Source: Acanthosepion pharaonis
Lineage: Eukaryota > Mollusca > Cephalopoda > Sepiida > Sepiidae
Length of the DNA stretch: 64,000 nt
NCBI GenBank assembly: GCA_903632075.3
Contig: CAHIKZ030002042.1
Location: 71,001-135,000 of the forward strand
Direction: 5' to 3'
Under the pieces are notes generated by a model. It worked only from the letters and a program-made list of their open reading frames with translations. It had not been told where the DNA came from and ran no database searches. Shown piece by piece: positions 11,850-22,150 of this stretch; position 1 is the first letter of the stretch, and every line of letters begins with the position of its first letter. The translations under genes were made by a program, and so were the position numbers.

Positions 11850-12360
11850 CTTCTCATCGGATTCATTCAATCTACCAGGATTCATTATTGGCGACTAGAA
11901 TTTTAACAACATAAGATATGCAGATGGCACAGCGGTGATAGTAGGAAACTACCAGAATTCTAACAGAAGTTAATGAAGGAAAACAAGAAAAAAAGGACTA
12001 AATATCAATTGCAAGAAGACTGAATCCACGATTGTTAGCAAAAGTGTGAACCCAAGATGCAAATTACAAATCGGAGATAACAAAATCAAGCAATATAAAT
12101 ATCTTGTAAGTGTTTTTGCATCGTAACGAAAGTGCAACACTAAAATCCGGAGGCTCATTAGAATAGCGGAAGATGCCTTCCAAAAACTAAGGAAAGTATT
12201 AAGAAACACGAAAAAAATTCGTTAGAAACAAAGAAAAGAGTATTGAAATATTATGTAATATCAGTCCTCCCTATATTGCAATGAATACTTGATAATCTCC
12301 GCGCAGATGAAGAAGACACCTGAAGCAATTGTAATGTGGTTCTAAAGAAGGATGCTAAGT
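11850..12360 (+). pseudogene. RTE-like LINE reverse transcriptase fragment, copy 1
   Basis: Plus-strand translation, shifting frame, shows the catalytic box region IRYADGTAVI, where the usual YADD has become YADG. It is followed by LNINCKKTES, IGDNKIKQYKYL, RIAEDAFQKLRKVLRN and QMKKTPEAIVMWF. These are the post-catalytic RT and thumb-region blocks of RTE-like non-LTR retrotransposons. Stops and frameshifts interrupt it throughout, and the upstream endonuclease is not recognisable. The loss of the second catalytic Asp is direct sequence evidence of inactivity. A second, independently decayed copy of the 3' part lies at 12,905-13,390. Confidence 0.75.
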
Positions 12361-12725
12361 TGACTTCTGAAAACTAAGCAAAGTATTAAGAAACATGAAA
12401 AATTCGTTAGAAACAAAGAAAAGAGTATTGAAATATTATGTAATATCAATCATCCTATATTGCAATGAATACTTGATAACCTACGCGCAGATGAAGAAGA
12501 CACCTGAAGCAATTGTAATGTGGTTCTACAGAAGGATGCTATGAAGCCTTCCAAAAACTAAGCAAAGTATTAAGAAACATGAAAAATTCGTTAGAAACAA
12601 AGAAAAGAGTATTGAAATATATGTAATATCAATCCTCCCTATATTGTAATGAATACTCGATAATCTCCTCGCAGATGAAAAAGACACCTGAAAGAATAGT
12701 AATGTGGTTCTACAGAAGGATGCTA
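12175..12725 (+). repeat. ~185-bp tandem triplication inside LINE coding sequence
   Basis: Three consecutive units begin near 12,177, 12,364 and 12,547, each reading from CTTCCAAAAACTAAG (CTTCTGAAAACTAAG in the second) to AGAAGGATGCTA. The spacings are 187 and 183 bp. All three encode the same stretch of RT C-terminal sequence (FQKL.KVLRN to WFYRRML). Only the third continues into the normal downstream sequence (RIPWTEHVSDDQVLENM). Confidence 0.85.
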
Positions 12726-12904
12726 AGAATACCATGGACCGAACATGTGAGCGACGACCAAGTTTTAGAAAACATGCAAACAAAAACGACATGTATACCT
12801 AGGATGTAATAGATTTGAAACAATATATGCGTGTCAAAGTGTTCGTTCGTAATATCAGACATTTTATAATTCGACTGCCTTTCCCAAGTAATTTAATATC
12901 TTTA

Positions 12905-13390
12905 AGTGTTTTAACTACAGTGAAACCCGAAGGTGCATCTGGATTACGAAAGATGCCTTCCAAAAACCAAACAAAGTATTAAGAAACAGAACATTTTCGT
13001 TAGAAACAAAGAAAAGAGGATTGAACTGTTATGTAATATCAGTCCTCCTACATGATAGCGAATGCTGGATAATCTTCTCACAAATGAAGAAGAGTCATGA
13101 AGTAACCGAAATAGAGTCTTGCAGAAGGATGCTGGGAATACCATGAACCGAATATGTGAGCAACGACAAAGTTTTAGAGAAAATCGAATCAAAAAGCGGA
13201 CACTTCTACTTAAGATCAGGAAGAGACAGTTGAAATTTTTAGGGTACATAATCAGGAAAGGGGTTTTGGAAATTTGATATGTACAGTGAAGTTTGAAGGA
13301 GAGACGGACAGAAGGGAAAAACGCATAACCTTGCTTGCGAACTTGTGTAAATGGATGGTGGAACAAAGTTCAAGAGAGATAACGAAAAGA
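12905..13390 (+). pseudogene. RTE-like LINE reverse transcriptase fragment, copy 2
   Basis: Begins within the same block as copy 1 (DAFQK...) and continues further 3' through ECWIIFSQMKK, SCRRMLGIP, EYVSNDKVLEKIESK, KRQLKFLGYIIRKG and LCKWMVEQ. This matches the usual end of RTE-like RT proteins (ISSQMKK - YRRMLRIPWT - RQLKFLGHI - LTSLCKWM). Stops are present (for example PWTE reads P*TE). It is separated from copy 1 by about 100 bp of unrelated sequence, so it is either a separate insertion or the end of a larger duplication. Confidence 0.7.
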
Positions 13391-13742
13391 CAGAATTTAA
13401 TAAGAGATACAAAGGATTGTCTTCATACATAACTTTTCTGCCTTGATTAAATTTAATAAAAAATACAATAAACAAACGTGTCCAAAAGATTGAACAACAA
13501 GTCTTGTATTCTTTCAAACGTGACTGATAGCAATTTATCAAATGTCTGTTTATGAGCAACCCGGACTCAGAAACTGATAAATGATTCCAATTTAAACACT
13601 TCAAAGATTACAAGCTGTCAATGATAGCACTTATCACACGAAACAAAACAGTATATATCAATATTACTTCGCCTCTATATTTGTAATGATTTTCTTTATT
13701 TCTGCAAACTCCATTCGGTAGAAATCTTTAAGACTGCAAACA
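13391..13742. other. Spacer, nothing recognised
   Basis: AT-rich sequence between the LINE fragment and the Tc1 element; its last bases form the TA target site of that element. Confidence 0.5.
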
Positions 13743-13964
13743 TACAGTGGGGTTGAATAAGTGATCGTACACATGAAAATATTTCATATTTTTCTTTATA
13801 ACATATTAAGTTATCAAACGGGAATATAACTACTGTATCAGATTGCATACTAAAAATGTATGCATACAAAACTAAATAATATTCCATGGTTAAGAAAATA
13901 TAGCAATATTTAAATTTTTAGGGGTTTAATCGTACAGCAGAACAAAAACATGTTTTCTCCATTT

Positions 13965-15225
13965 AATATTTTGTAGCAAAGCCTTTATGATGTCCAACAG
14001 CAACCAATTAATTAAAGAAGGAAGGAGGAAAAGGGAAAAGACACCCCCATTTTAGTGAACAGCTAAATGTATCGTTAAAATAATTTTAATTGGACAGAGC
14101 AAGCAATTTTGGACGCTTCCGTTCTTTTTTTTTTTTAAGAGCTGAAAGTATAAATTCTGTCATGAGCACTAGCACAATTCTTTACACGGTGGCGACCTGT
14201 AGGATAAGATAACAGGTCGGGGTTGGCTGTCGGAGCTGATATGATGAATAAGAACCCCGAAATCAGCGATGAAGACGGCTTTCATCATTGATGACTACCT
14301 TTAAGCATTCGAATGTATTTTGAGATGGTTAACGATTCGCATACTTTATTACGTATTTTGTCCCATTCTTCAGGTTTTTTTATATTTGTAGGACCTCTAT
14401 CACGGATCTTATTTCTCAAAAACCGCCATAAATTCTCTATTAAATTCAAATCCGGCGACAGACTGGACCATTGTAAAATGTTAACGCTGTTATTAGCAAG
14501 CCAGTTCTTCGTACTCTTAGCAGTATGGTTGGGATCATTGTCCTGCTCGAAGATCAAATCAGGAGGAAGCCCAAGATTCTCTACAGAAAACGATAAATTT
14601 TCGCTTAGGTTTCGTTGATATTTTTCTGCATTCATTCTACCGTCTATAATTGCTATTTTGCCAACACCTTGCATCAAAAAGGAGCCCCAAATCATGATAC
14701 TACACCCACCAAATTTGATAGTTGGTATAGTGTTTTGGTGTGCGTATGCTTCGCCGTCATTCCTCCGTACATGATATAGGGAATTGCGATCGAACAACAC
14801 AATTTTACTCACATCTGTCACAAATTTCAACCTAGCATCTTTATGCCGTTTCAGAAGGAGTGGTGTCTTTCTTGAGGAGCGCGATTTTATACCGTCTCTG
14901 CGTAGTTCATTACTAATCGATTGCTTCGTTACGCTATTTTCTAGCAAACTCAAATCTTTCTGAAGGTCTTGTTTGATGGCCATTGAGTTATTTTGGACCT
15001 GTCGCATCAACTTCCTTCGTAATCTGGGAGAGATCTTTCTGGGAGTACCGAGTCTGCCTTTGTTCTCAACAGTATTACGTCTTTTAAATCTTGCAATAAA
15101 TGAACCAATTGTTGAAAAAGGTATGTTCGTGTCACTGGAGATGTTTCTGTAACTTTTTCCATTGTTCCATATCTTAATAATTAGCTCTTTTTGAGCACGT
15201 CATTTCCTGTTAACTAACTAGCCAT
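13965..15225 (-). pseudogene. Tc1-like transposase, disrupted
   Basis: From a candidate ATG at 15,223-15,225 the frame meets a TAG at codon 4 (15,214-15,216). A one-base loss near 15,200 then shifts it into the long frame that stays open to 14,285. The helix-turn-helix region reads ELIIKIWNNGKSYRNIS ... FSTIGSFIARFKRR and is followed by GRLGTPRKISPR. The catalytic domain has EQDNDPNHTAKS (second Asp) and SPDLNLIENLW (Glu), spaced 34 residues as in Tc1 (DD34E). The first Asp block, normally FSDES, reads FDRNS, so that residue may be lost. The expected C-terminal end (HHKGFATKY, stop) lies beyond an insertion, at 13,968-13,997. Confidence 0.88.
13998..14292. repeat. Unidentified insertion inside the transposase gene
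   Basis: The transposase reading stops matching at MLKG (near 14,295) and resumes with VAVGHHKGFATKY at 13,968-13,997. The roughly 290 bp between do not encode transposase. They contain an oligo-T run at 14,127-14,138 and the inverted pair GACCTGTAGGATAAGATAACAGGTC at 14,197-14,221. No clear target duplication or polymerase III head was found, so the type of element is unknown. Confidence 0.6.
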
Positions 15226-15643
15226 TATTTGAACAGTTATCAGTAAACAGTGACAGCAGAATGATCCAATTTTGAACTGAATGTTGCAATAGAGTCACTG
15301 AGAATATTGTAAAACTGTTTAGAATCTTCTACTTTGAAGTACAACCAAAATCTACCATATTATAATGCAAAAATTGATACTGTATGAACATTTTAAATTG
15401 CAGATTCTGATTTTATGCCCCAAATACATATATAATATTGTTATTCAAGATTTTCATTCACTATAAGTGAGAATAACAAGCATTTGTTTGCTGTACAATC
15501 ATTTATTCAACACCACTCTATAAGTAAAGTATATACGAACGACAGGATCTTAAAGACGCAATAGATTTGTATAGGTTTTATAGACTTAAAATTTTACGAA
15601 TTATTTGGCGATGGAAGATTTCATTATGCAACAGAATTACTCA

Positions 15644-15775
15644 ATAGTTATTTTCCAAGCTTAGATGTGGCACAAAGCCGAAAGTATAGGGCATCTAGTG
15701 AGGATCGAACTCACTTTTCAATTGTAACTGATTTAGCGAGACAAGCTTGCTAACCATTACACCACGCCGAGGTGT
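15644..15775 (-). repeat. tRNA-derived SINE, copy 1
   Basis: Read on the minus strand it has a box A-like block (TGGTGTAATGGTTAGCA), a box B-like block (AGTTCGATCCT) and a 3' acceptor-like GATGCCC. It is followed by the non-tRNA body CTTTGTGCCACATCTAAG. The copy at 19,095 preserves the matching 5' acceptor strand GGGCATC, so the ancestor had a seven-base-pair acceptor stem. The distance between boxes and the body sequence show this is a SINE and not a working tRNA gene. Confidence 0.75.
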
Positions 15776-15809
15776 CCTACCGAATTACTCAATATATAGT
15801 AAATACTTA

Positions 15810-16881
15810 CAGCCTTGTGCAAATTGGTTGAAACAAAACAAATAATTCCGTTATTATTTACTTTTTTGTATTTTTGTCGTATATACATTCCACGGAAAAC
15901 TATTCCGGTTACTTTTGAGTCCTCCCTCGTATATAGAAAATGTCAATTTCTGGATTTTGTACATCTTATTTCTTATAATGTATCTCTGTCCAGAAGATAC
16001 TCTTTATATTTTCCTGTGTTCTACGAAATTGATTGAATTATTTTCTTGCGGCTTTTTCTTGGCTTATTTTCCTTTTATTATATCCTGTGGATGTTAAATT
16101 CTCTGAGCCTTTCCCCTGAGATATGTGGACAAAGATTTCAGCTGTCTTTCCGATTATTATCAACAGTTACAATTCTTTTTTAAAGCATCATCTTTGATCA
16201 CGCATTTGGTCAATAAGAGTCACACAATTCACACGGAAAATTGCATCTCTTCTTTGTCTTTTCAATTTGTGCAATTTGTAAAACCTATACCAATCTATTC
16301 TGTCGTTCGTATATACACTCTTTTGAAAATTAACTGAAACAGCCGCTTTAGTTTCCTTTCTGTCACCATATGGTCAGTTTTAGACCCACTGGAATGACAG
16401 GGTGTAATAGATTTGTATTTTTCCTCTGATTGGGCCATTTGCAGTGATGTGCAGCAATATGAATCTGTTTTCGTGGTCTGTGATGAAATTTGTTTGGGCT
16501 TGAAACATATTGCGTCATCTGTGATTGCATCACAGTTTCATCACGCCCAGACATTATTGTCTCAACTGTCAATTAGTTGTCCTACATCTATTGTCTGCGA
16601 TGAAAGTTACTCCAAAGAAGCGTATGAAAATTTTAACGCTGCACGAACGCACTGACAACCATTACCAGTGAGCAACTCAAAATACTATAGACTGACGCGG
16701 AAACTCTCCTGATTTAAATCCAATCGAGAATCTGTGGTCAGTGTGCAAGGAAAGACTTCGTAGAATGTACATACGAAGTATTAACATGTGCACTGGGGCA
16801 TGTTTCATTGAAGAAACACGGAAAAAAGTAAATAATAACGGAATTATTCGTTTTATTTCAATTAATTTGCATAAAGGTTTG
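15810..16881 (+). mobile_element. Decayed Tc1-like element with TIRs
   Basis: The left end (CAGCCTTGTGCAAATTGGTT...) is matched in inverted orientation near the right end (minus-strand reading CAAACCTTTATGCAAATTAA...). The similarity extends inward through AATAATTCCGTTATTATTTAC, so the TIRs are 60 bp or more. TA dinucleotides flank the element at 15,808-15,809 and 16,882-16,883. The only clear coding remnant is at 16,690-16,770. The interior between about 15,880 and 16,680 is mostly not transposase, so this is a deleted or rearranged copy. A fragment of the same right end recurs at 17,338-17,440. Confidence 0.75.
16690..16770 (+). pseudogene. Tc1-like transposase C-terminal remnant
   Basis: Plus-strand translation gives NSPDLNPIENLWSVCKERLRRM, split here as NSPDLNPIENLW and SVCKERLRRM. 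This contains the third catalytic residue (Glu) of the DDE domain. The second Asp block (QDNAP.H) was not found upstream, so the catalytic domain is incomplete. Confidence 0.75.
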
Positions 16882-17337
16882 TACACATGTCTTTATCTCT
16901 TTTATTAAGAAAGTTTCAACTGCGGCTTATCGTTTCTAAATACTTTTTAACCTTTCAGAGAAGAAAGAAAAGAATCGGGATGATGATGATGATGAAAGTC
17001 TTTTTTTTTCCTCATCTAAGAATCATCATCACAATTGAGGATCTTATTAGAATCAAATTACAATACCGGAAACACCGAGACTGTAATTTGTTTGTCTTTT
17101 CTTTACTTTTTTAGTCAGTATAAGCTTTGATGTACAAATTGATGTACAAATTGCTGTTCCTACCCAGTCATATCTGCATTGCTTTTTATTCTAAGGTCAG
17201 TTCATATATGTTCACGTTATATAGGATTTGATTTTTCATCTCTATATGAAGGCCCACGCCTTGAAAAGCACAGAGAAAAATAGACGACAAAATAGTAATA
17301 GTAGTAGTGGTGGTGGTCATAGTAGTAGTGGAAGTAC

Positions 17338-17440
17338 CAACATGTGTACTGGGTCATGTTTCATTGGAAAAATACAAAAAAAAATTAAATAATAACGGAA
17401 TTATTCGTTTTGTTTCAATTAATTTGCGCAAGTGTGTGCA
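17338..17440 (+). repeat. Right-end fragment of the 15.8-kb Tc1-like family
   Basis: Matches 16,783-16,880 in the same orientation (ACATGTG.ACTGGG.CATGTTTCATTG, then AATAACGGAATTATTCGTTTT). Only the terminal ~100 bp is present. A GTA/GTG-rich stretch (17,295-17,335) precedes it. Confidence 0.75.
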
Positions 17441-18155
17441 TATTTTATTCCATTCTGCATTATTTTGTCCGTAGAATTAGATTTTTAATTTTCAAATTGC
17501 AATTTTAAATGTTTACATATGTGTCGTCTATGAAGCATCGCCTGGGAAATAGAAACTGAGGTTACGATTTCAAATTCCGCTCAAGTGTGTTAGGTTTCGT
17601 TTTGCACAAATTCTCTCGGATAATATATTAATCCATCTCTTCCTCCGTCCATGCATGGACTAAAGATCGTGACAGGCTGAGCCCTCTAGAATTGGATGGA
17701 TATTAGTCTAGAGGTAGGAACTCAACAAAAACAACCCCAAGCAGCTGGGGCACATATGGTGATATTTCATTAGTAGGCTTTCCTTATAAACTTCCATTCA
17801 AAACATGACAGCAGGCATCGATGGATATTAATTACAAATTTTAAAATTATCGCTATGATTTAATATACGACTAGCAATAAATAATCGAATTATACTTGTT
17901 ACAAAAGAATATCTGTAAGCATTATCGTTTTAAATCTATATTCTTGAGGACATCGATTTTGACGAATCTCTCGTTTGACAGGTGCCTGCCAATTCTACAG
18001 TTACAGATGCTGTTTCCATTATGCTTGTTCAATGAAATGTATAAGGTAACTAAAAATGTCCTTTCCGTTTTTACGTGTAGAAGAAGTGATACGCAAATGA
18101 GTGCGTCACGTGCCGGAAAAGCGGTATACAGATGCGTTTCGCACGCACATCAATC
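17441..18155. other. Spacer with a core-repeat fragment at 17,630-17,720
   Basis: Contains TTAATCCATCTCTTCCTCCG, CATGGACTAAAGATCGTGACAGGCTG and GGATGGATATTAGTCTA, weakly matching the SINE-like core at 9.1 and 58.8 kb. The rest is unrecognised. Confidence 0.4.
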
Positions 18156-18159
18156 ATAT

Positions 18160-18940
18160 GGCAAGCAGAGGCGAGAAAACATGGCGGTGTCGCTTCGGAG
18201 TTGTCAGCTTTATGACTTTAAAGATGGCGTGTCCGCAGCCGCATCAAGTCGCCGAATACAACAACCTTTTGGGGATACAACGAACCTTTGGGGATACAAC
18301 GAACCTATAGGGATAATGTCGTGAATGAACGCACCGCATTGCTTCCAGAAATTCAGGTCGGGGGATCTGTACGTTTGTAATGAGCGCTGCAGTGGTGGTC
18401 AACAGGTTCTGGATGATGAGATTAGGCCCTGAAGCTGACCATAGAGAATGAGAGCAGTCAAACCAAAACAAGATTGCCGAACGCTTCCAGGCTTCTGAGG
18501 CACTGCATAGGGCAGGTGTAAAAATATCATCAAGTACTGACTAGTGACGAAAATTGGGTCCTGTATGACACTCCCAAACGCGCCAGGTGTTAGTTGTCAT
18601 CACGGAACCCTGTGCCTCAAAACCACACGATCACCTTTACATTCACGCAAGATTATGCTCTGTATCTGGTGGACTAGTCGACAAGTGGTGAACTATGACC
18701 TACTGTCAACTGGCCAAATCATCACTGCGAACCTGTATTCGAAGCAGTTGGAACGTGTGCAACAGGCACTGAACCAGAAATAATAAGAATGTGTTAATCG
18801 CACGGGTCTACTGTTCCCCCATGACAATGTAGCGACTTGACTGGGAGACAGTGTACCATCATCCTTCCTCTCCGGATCTTGCACCAACTGATTATCATAT
18901 CTTCCAGTCCCTGGAATACCAACTTCGTGGTAAATAATTT
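18160..18940 (+). pseudogene. Mariner transposase pseudogene
   Basis: In shifting plus-strand frames the blocks of a mariner transposase appear in order. The first helix-turn-helix region is LYDFKDGVSAAASSRRIQ, then VNERTA, CFQKFRSGDLYVCNE and VLDDEI; the second is IAERFQASEALHRAG. The catalytic blocks are VTSDENWVLYD (first Asp), PHDNVA (second Asp) and SPDLAPTDYHIFQSL (third Asp of the DD34D type). Frameshifts separate the second and third blocks, and several stops occur. A 19-bp tandem duplication (GGGGATACAACGAACCTTT) at about 18,271-18,312 interrupts the N-terminal domain. Terminal inverted repeats were not located. Confidence 0.85.
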
Positions 18941-19094
18941 GTAAATGAAGCAGACTTGTGACAGGAACGTACAGATGCGGATGGAGATTACTTCGAGGAC
19001 TAAATTTACTGTATACCTTTTTTTTTAAAAAAATGGCAAGGACTTTTTGTTACTATAACAAGCGCGAAAATAATTGTATTTATATATTGGCGTG

Positions 19095-19240
19095 TTTGGG
19101 CATCTCGAGGTGGTGTAATGGTTTGCAAGCTTGTCTTGCTAGAACAATTACGACTGGGTAGTCAGTTTGATCCTCACTGGGTGCCCCCATGCCTTCGGAT
19201 TGTGCCACATCTAAACAATCCTTGGAAAATCTCTATATAT
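19095..19240 (+). repeat. tRNA-derived SINE, copy 2
   Basis: Same family as 15,644-15,775, on the opposite strand: GGGCATCTCGAGGTGGTGTAA (box A region), AGTTTGATCCTCACTGGG (box B region), then CGGATTGTGCCACATCTAAA. The tRNA-like head is better preserved at its 5' end than in copy 1. Confidence 0.75.
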
Positions 19241-19249
19241 TTGCGTGTT

Positions 19250-19899
19250 CAAAATCTCCAGTAAGGTCCAATTCAAATCAAGTAGCATCACCAACTTAAG
19301 CAACTCCAACTTTTCGAGGAATCACTAAAATTTCTTATCTCTTTTCGTCCCGGTGAAAAATGTCATCTTTGACTGTTTTCACACCCGCGAAGAATTCTTA
19401 ACATTTTCTATTCCTTTTTTTATTTTTTTTTTTTTTTCGCGCTTTAGAAACTAGGATCAGAGTGTAGTTTCGGCCCGGTTCAGTATCATTCTGCAGTGGG
19501 ATCAATTACACTTTCTAAGAAACTCGACTCTGAATCTGTTCATTTGGAAAGATTTAAAATATTGTACTCAGCTCGAGTAATTATGATGAATGTGAATCAC
19601 TAGACACACACCCGAGCGAGCGAATGGACATATACACCCAATTAACGATAAAAAAAAAAACAAATGAAAACTAGAGATAAAGTTCACTTTCTTCAGAAAC
19701 AGTCATTCACTCCTGTAGTTCACTGCTACTAACAAGCAGAATTTTTTTCCCTTGATGATGGCCATGCTGGCCGAAGCCAGGCGAGGAACCTAAGTGAAAT
19801 AATAAAACAAAAAAAATATTAATATATAACCTAATGTGCTTGAAAATGTTAATTGTTTAATAATCTTTATTGTTCAAAAAACACACACACATACACACA

Positions 19900-19900
<1 letters not shown>
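19250..19900. other. Spacer, nothing firmly recognised
   Basis: Includes a T-rich run near 19,417-19,437 and GATGATGGCCATGCTGGCCGAAGC at 19,755-19,778 (short palindrome GGCCATGCTGGCC), similar in style to ends of Penelope-like elements. No coding evidence. Confidence 0.35.

Positions 19901-19901
<1 letters not shown>

Positions 19902-19944
<43 letters not shown>
19902..19944. repeat. (TA)n tract
   Basis: Uninterrupted (TA)n directly adjoining the palindrome at 19,945. Confidence 0.95.
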
Positions 19945-19948
<4 letters not shown>

Positions 19949-20151
19949 TGAATAAAAACAGACTACTTTCATGTTTCATGTAATAAATTATTTCACCACA
20001 GCCCTTTTTAAAGGGCTCTGGATCATCAGACTTTACTTCCAAAGGATGTTCAACTTTTGGAAGTAAAGTCTGATGATCCAGATCCCCTTAAAAGGGTTGT
20101 GGTGAAATAATTTATTACATGGAACTTTAAAGTAGTCTGTTTTTTCAATTA
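19945..20151. repeat. Near-perfect palindrome, ~95-bp arms
   Basis: The left arm (TGTTTGAATAAAAACAGACTA...TTACTTCCAAA) and right arm (TTTGGAAGTAAAGTCTG...GTAGTCTGTTTTTT) are reverse complements with few mismatches and a loop of roughly 10 bases around 20,050. The arms contain AGGGCTCTGGATCATCAGAC, resembling the GATGATCCAGAGCCC motif common at ends of Penelope-like elements. The left side abuts (TA)n. Confidence 0.85.
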
Positions 20152-20154
20152 ATC

Positions 20155-20500
20155 AAAGAAACCACACGGGCTTAGGCTGAGCAATCGTCAGAAGAAAAGA
20201 ATATGTCATATCGGGTTCTTGTCATATGACAATCTCTCTGCGTGACACTCACGGTTTCGTTGCTTCTGTTACTGTTCTGTCCTGTTAAAGTCATTGAGCA
20301 CTTTGTATTTTAACCTATGTAGATTTCTGTATTTTTCTCTTTCCTTTCATTTTTTTTATATTTCCTTTTCGGTCTTTTGAAATGTTTTTGTTGTTTCTTG
20401 TTTCTTTTGTGTGTATTCATTGTTTTCATTATTAAATAATGTAAAAAAACCGCCATCAGTATAGAGTGTGAGTTCATATGTTCACACTATGTATATGTAT
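20155..20500. other. Spacer, nothing recognised
   Basis: T-rich sequence following the palindrome, with no reading frame or repeat partner noticed. Confidence 0.45.
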
Positions 20501-20502
20501 CC

Positions 20503-20538
20503 CCCAATCTCTCTCTCTCTCTCACCTCTCTCTCTCTA

Positions 20539-20604
<66 letters not shown>

Positions 20605-20784
20605 CGTGTGTGATTAAAATGTGTAAGTATATAAATATAAATATATATGCAATTTTTTATATACATTATTTATATATTATATATTCGCGGTACTTATTAG
20701 AAAGCGCTAACTATCAGTGATGGAGCTAACATATTTAGTTGGATTGATAGACAAAACATGTCTATATTATTTAAGGAAACATGC

Positions 20785-20836
<52 letters not shown>
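20503..20836. repeat. (TC)n/(TA)n/(TG)n tracts and a fold-back family fragment
   Basis: A TC-rich start runs into (TA)n at 20,541-20,581 and (TG)n to about 20,612. At 20,740-20,786 the block AGACAAAACATGTCTATATTATTTAAGGAAACATGCAT matches the right end of the 2.1-kb fold-back element in two parts (AGACAAAAC and TATATTATTTAA) and ends in (TA)n at 20,787-20,836. Confidence 0.8.
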
Positions 20837-20838
<2 letters not shown>

Positions 20839-20839
20839 T

Positions 20840-21774
20840 GTGTCAGATTTTTACCAGTTCTTACGCTGAAAATTTTACCAGACTTGTTAATATGTAATGT
20901 TGATAAATGGTGCACCTAATACTCCACAAAGAGTGGAAAAATGAATTTAAATGAAGTTGATAGTCGAAAGCCGTTCAAAAATACTTTATAACTGTTTGCA
21001 TTGAAACGGCATTGATAACTTGTGTAACTGTGAACGGAATCACTCGAAATAAAGAATTTCTCCGCTCTTATCAGAATTCCAAACTTTTGAATTCGATCAA
21101 GATAAGGGAATTCATCATTTCAAAGTTTCACTCCTTAAAAAAGTAATTGAAGACCTTTATATTTTGAGCTCTTTTCCTCGAAGGATTTTCATTTTTTTTT
21201 TTTATGAGAGCAAATATTTCAAGACATTCAATATGAATTTATCATTCTTCCCATTTGCATCATTTTTTTTAAATTACTTATTTACATCTTGCTTATGTCT
21301 AGGTCGAATAATTTGTTTGATATATCGCGAAAATATAGCGCCTTTTTTTTTTTTTTTTTTTTGCTTTGAATCATTTAGAAATTTCTATGAAATTATATCA
21401 CGCAAGTTTTCGTTGAAAGTTGCATCGGTTTTATCATGCCTCGCTTTCTCTGCTTCGTTCAATTTAACATTTTTTTTTTCTTTCCAAGCAGCTTTGAGAT
21501 TTCAATCCATCATGATATTCCTTGGTTTGGCTAATGAAAACTGTTCATGTCATTTAATCCGAAACGCGGATTCTATTTCATTTTTTTTTAATGAAATCAG
21601 GTTTCTCGTCGACAATAGAAAGCATTGCCAATGAATTTGGTTACGACAGCTTACATACATTCGCTTTCCTTCAACGTCAGGAAGAATTTCAAATGCGTAA
21701 GGGCAATGCATTTTCACGAATCTGGAACGTTAACCAGAAGTTAGCTGGTTTTACATAAATTTCCACCCAAAATA

Positions 21775-21776
<2 letters not shown>
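20840..21776. other. Spacer with a T-rich open frame, not a supported gene
   Basis: A 156-codon plus-strand frame at 21,164-21,634 is the longest non-transposon frame in the window apart from the minisatellite. Its length depends on poly-T runs giving Phe stretches, and it has no domain, signal or conserved motif, so it is treated as chance. Confidence 0.5.
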
Positions 21777-21777
<1 letters not shown>

Positions 21778-21830
<53 letters not shown>

Positions 21831-22150
21831 GAAATGGACAAAGTCCGACAATTATTTTAAGACATTTTTATGTTTATACATTCTTTTTATAGATACAAAT
21901 ATTTACGTAAATGCTCTGTTTATAATAAACAGTATTAAACAACATTTAACAGCCTGAATGGCCGAGAAATTTTCATAGAAAATTCGTCCTCCGGCAGTAC
22001 TTATATCATTTACCGGAGGATGAATATTTTCTATAAAGATTTCTCGGACATTCAGGCCGGTAAATGTTATAAATGCTGTTTATTATAAACAGAACATTTA
22101 CTTAAATATTTGTATCTATAAAAAGAATATATGAACATTAAAATGCTTTA

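Larger units (their letters stand above)
13745..15518 (-). mobile_element. Tc1-like DNA transposon with both TIRs and TA duplications
   Basis: The left end begins CAGTGGGGTTGAATAAGTGA and the right end, read on the minus strand, begins GAGTGGTGTTGAATAAATGA; they match at about 23 of 26 positions. A TA dinucleotide lies immediately outside each end (13,743-13,744 and 15,519-15,520), the expected Tc1/mariner target duplication. At 1,774 bp it is slightly longer than usual for Tc1 elements, explained by about 290 bp of foreign sequence inside the 3' part of the transposase gene. The element is inactive. Confidence 0.9.

Noticed and set aside
15690..15775. Functional tRNA gene on the minus strand
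   Set aside because: Box A and B are present, but the acceptor 5' strand is mutated, the interval between boxes is irregular, and a SINE body follows; a second copy occurs at 19.1 kb.
16363..16655. Overlapping frames on both strands inside the 15.8-kb element as a possible captured gene
   Set aside because: Neither frame matches a family, and the segment lies within a decayed transposon; composition does not favour one strand.
21164..21634. 156-codon plus-strand frame with hydrophobic segments
   Set aside because: Length comes from poly-T runs giving Phe stretches; no membrane-protein family, start context or intron signals were convincing.
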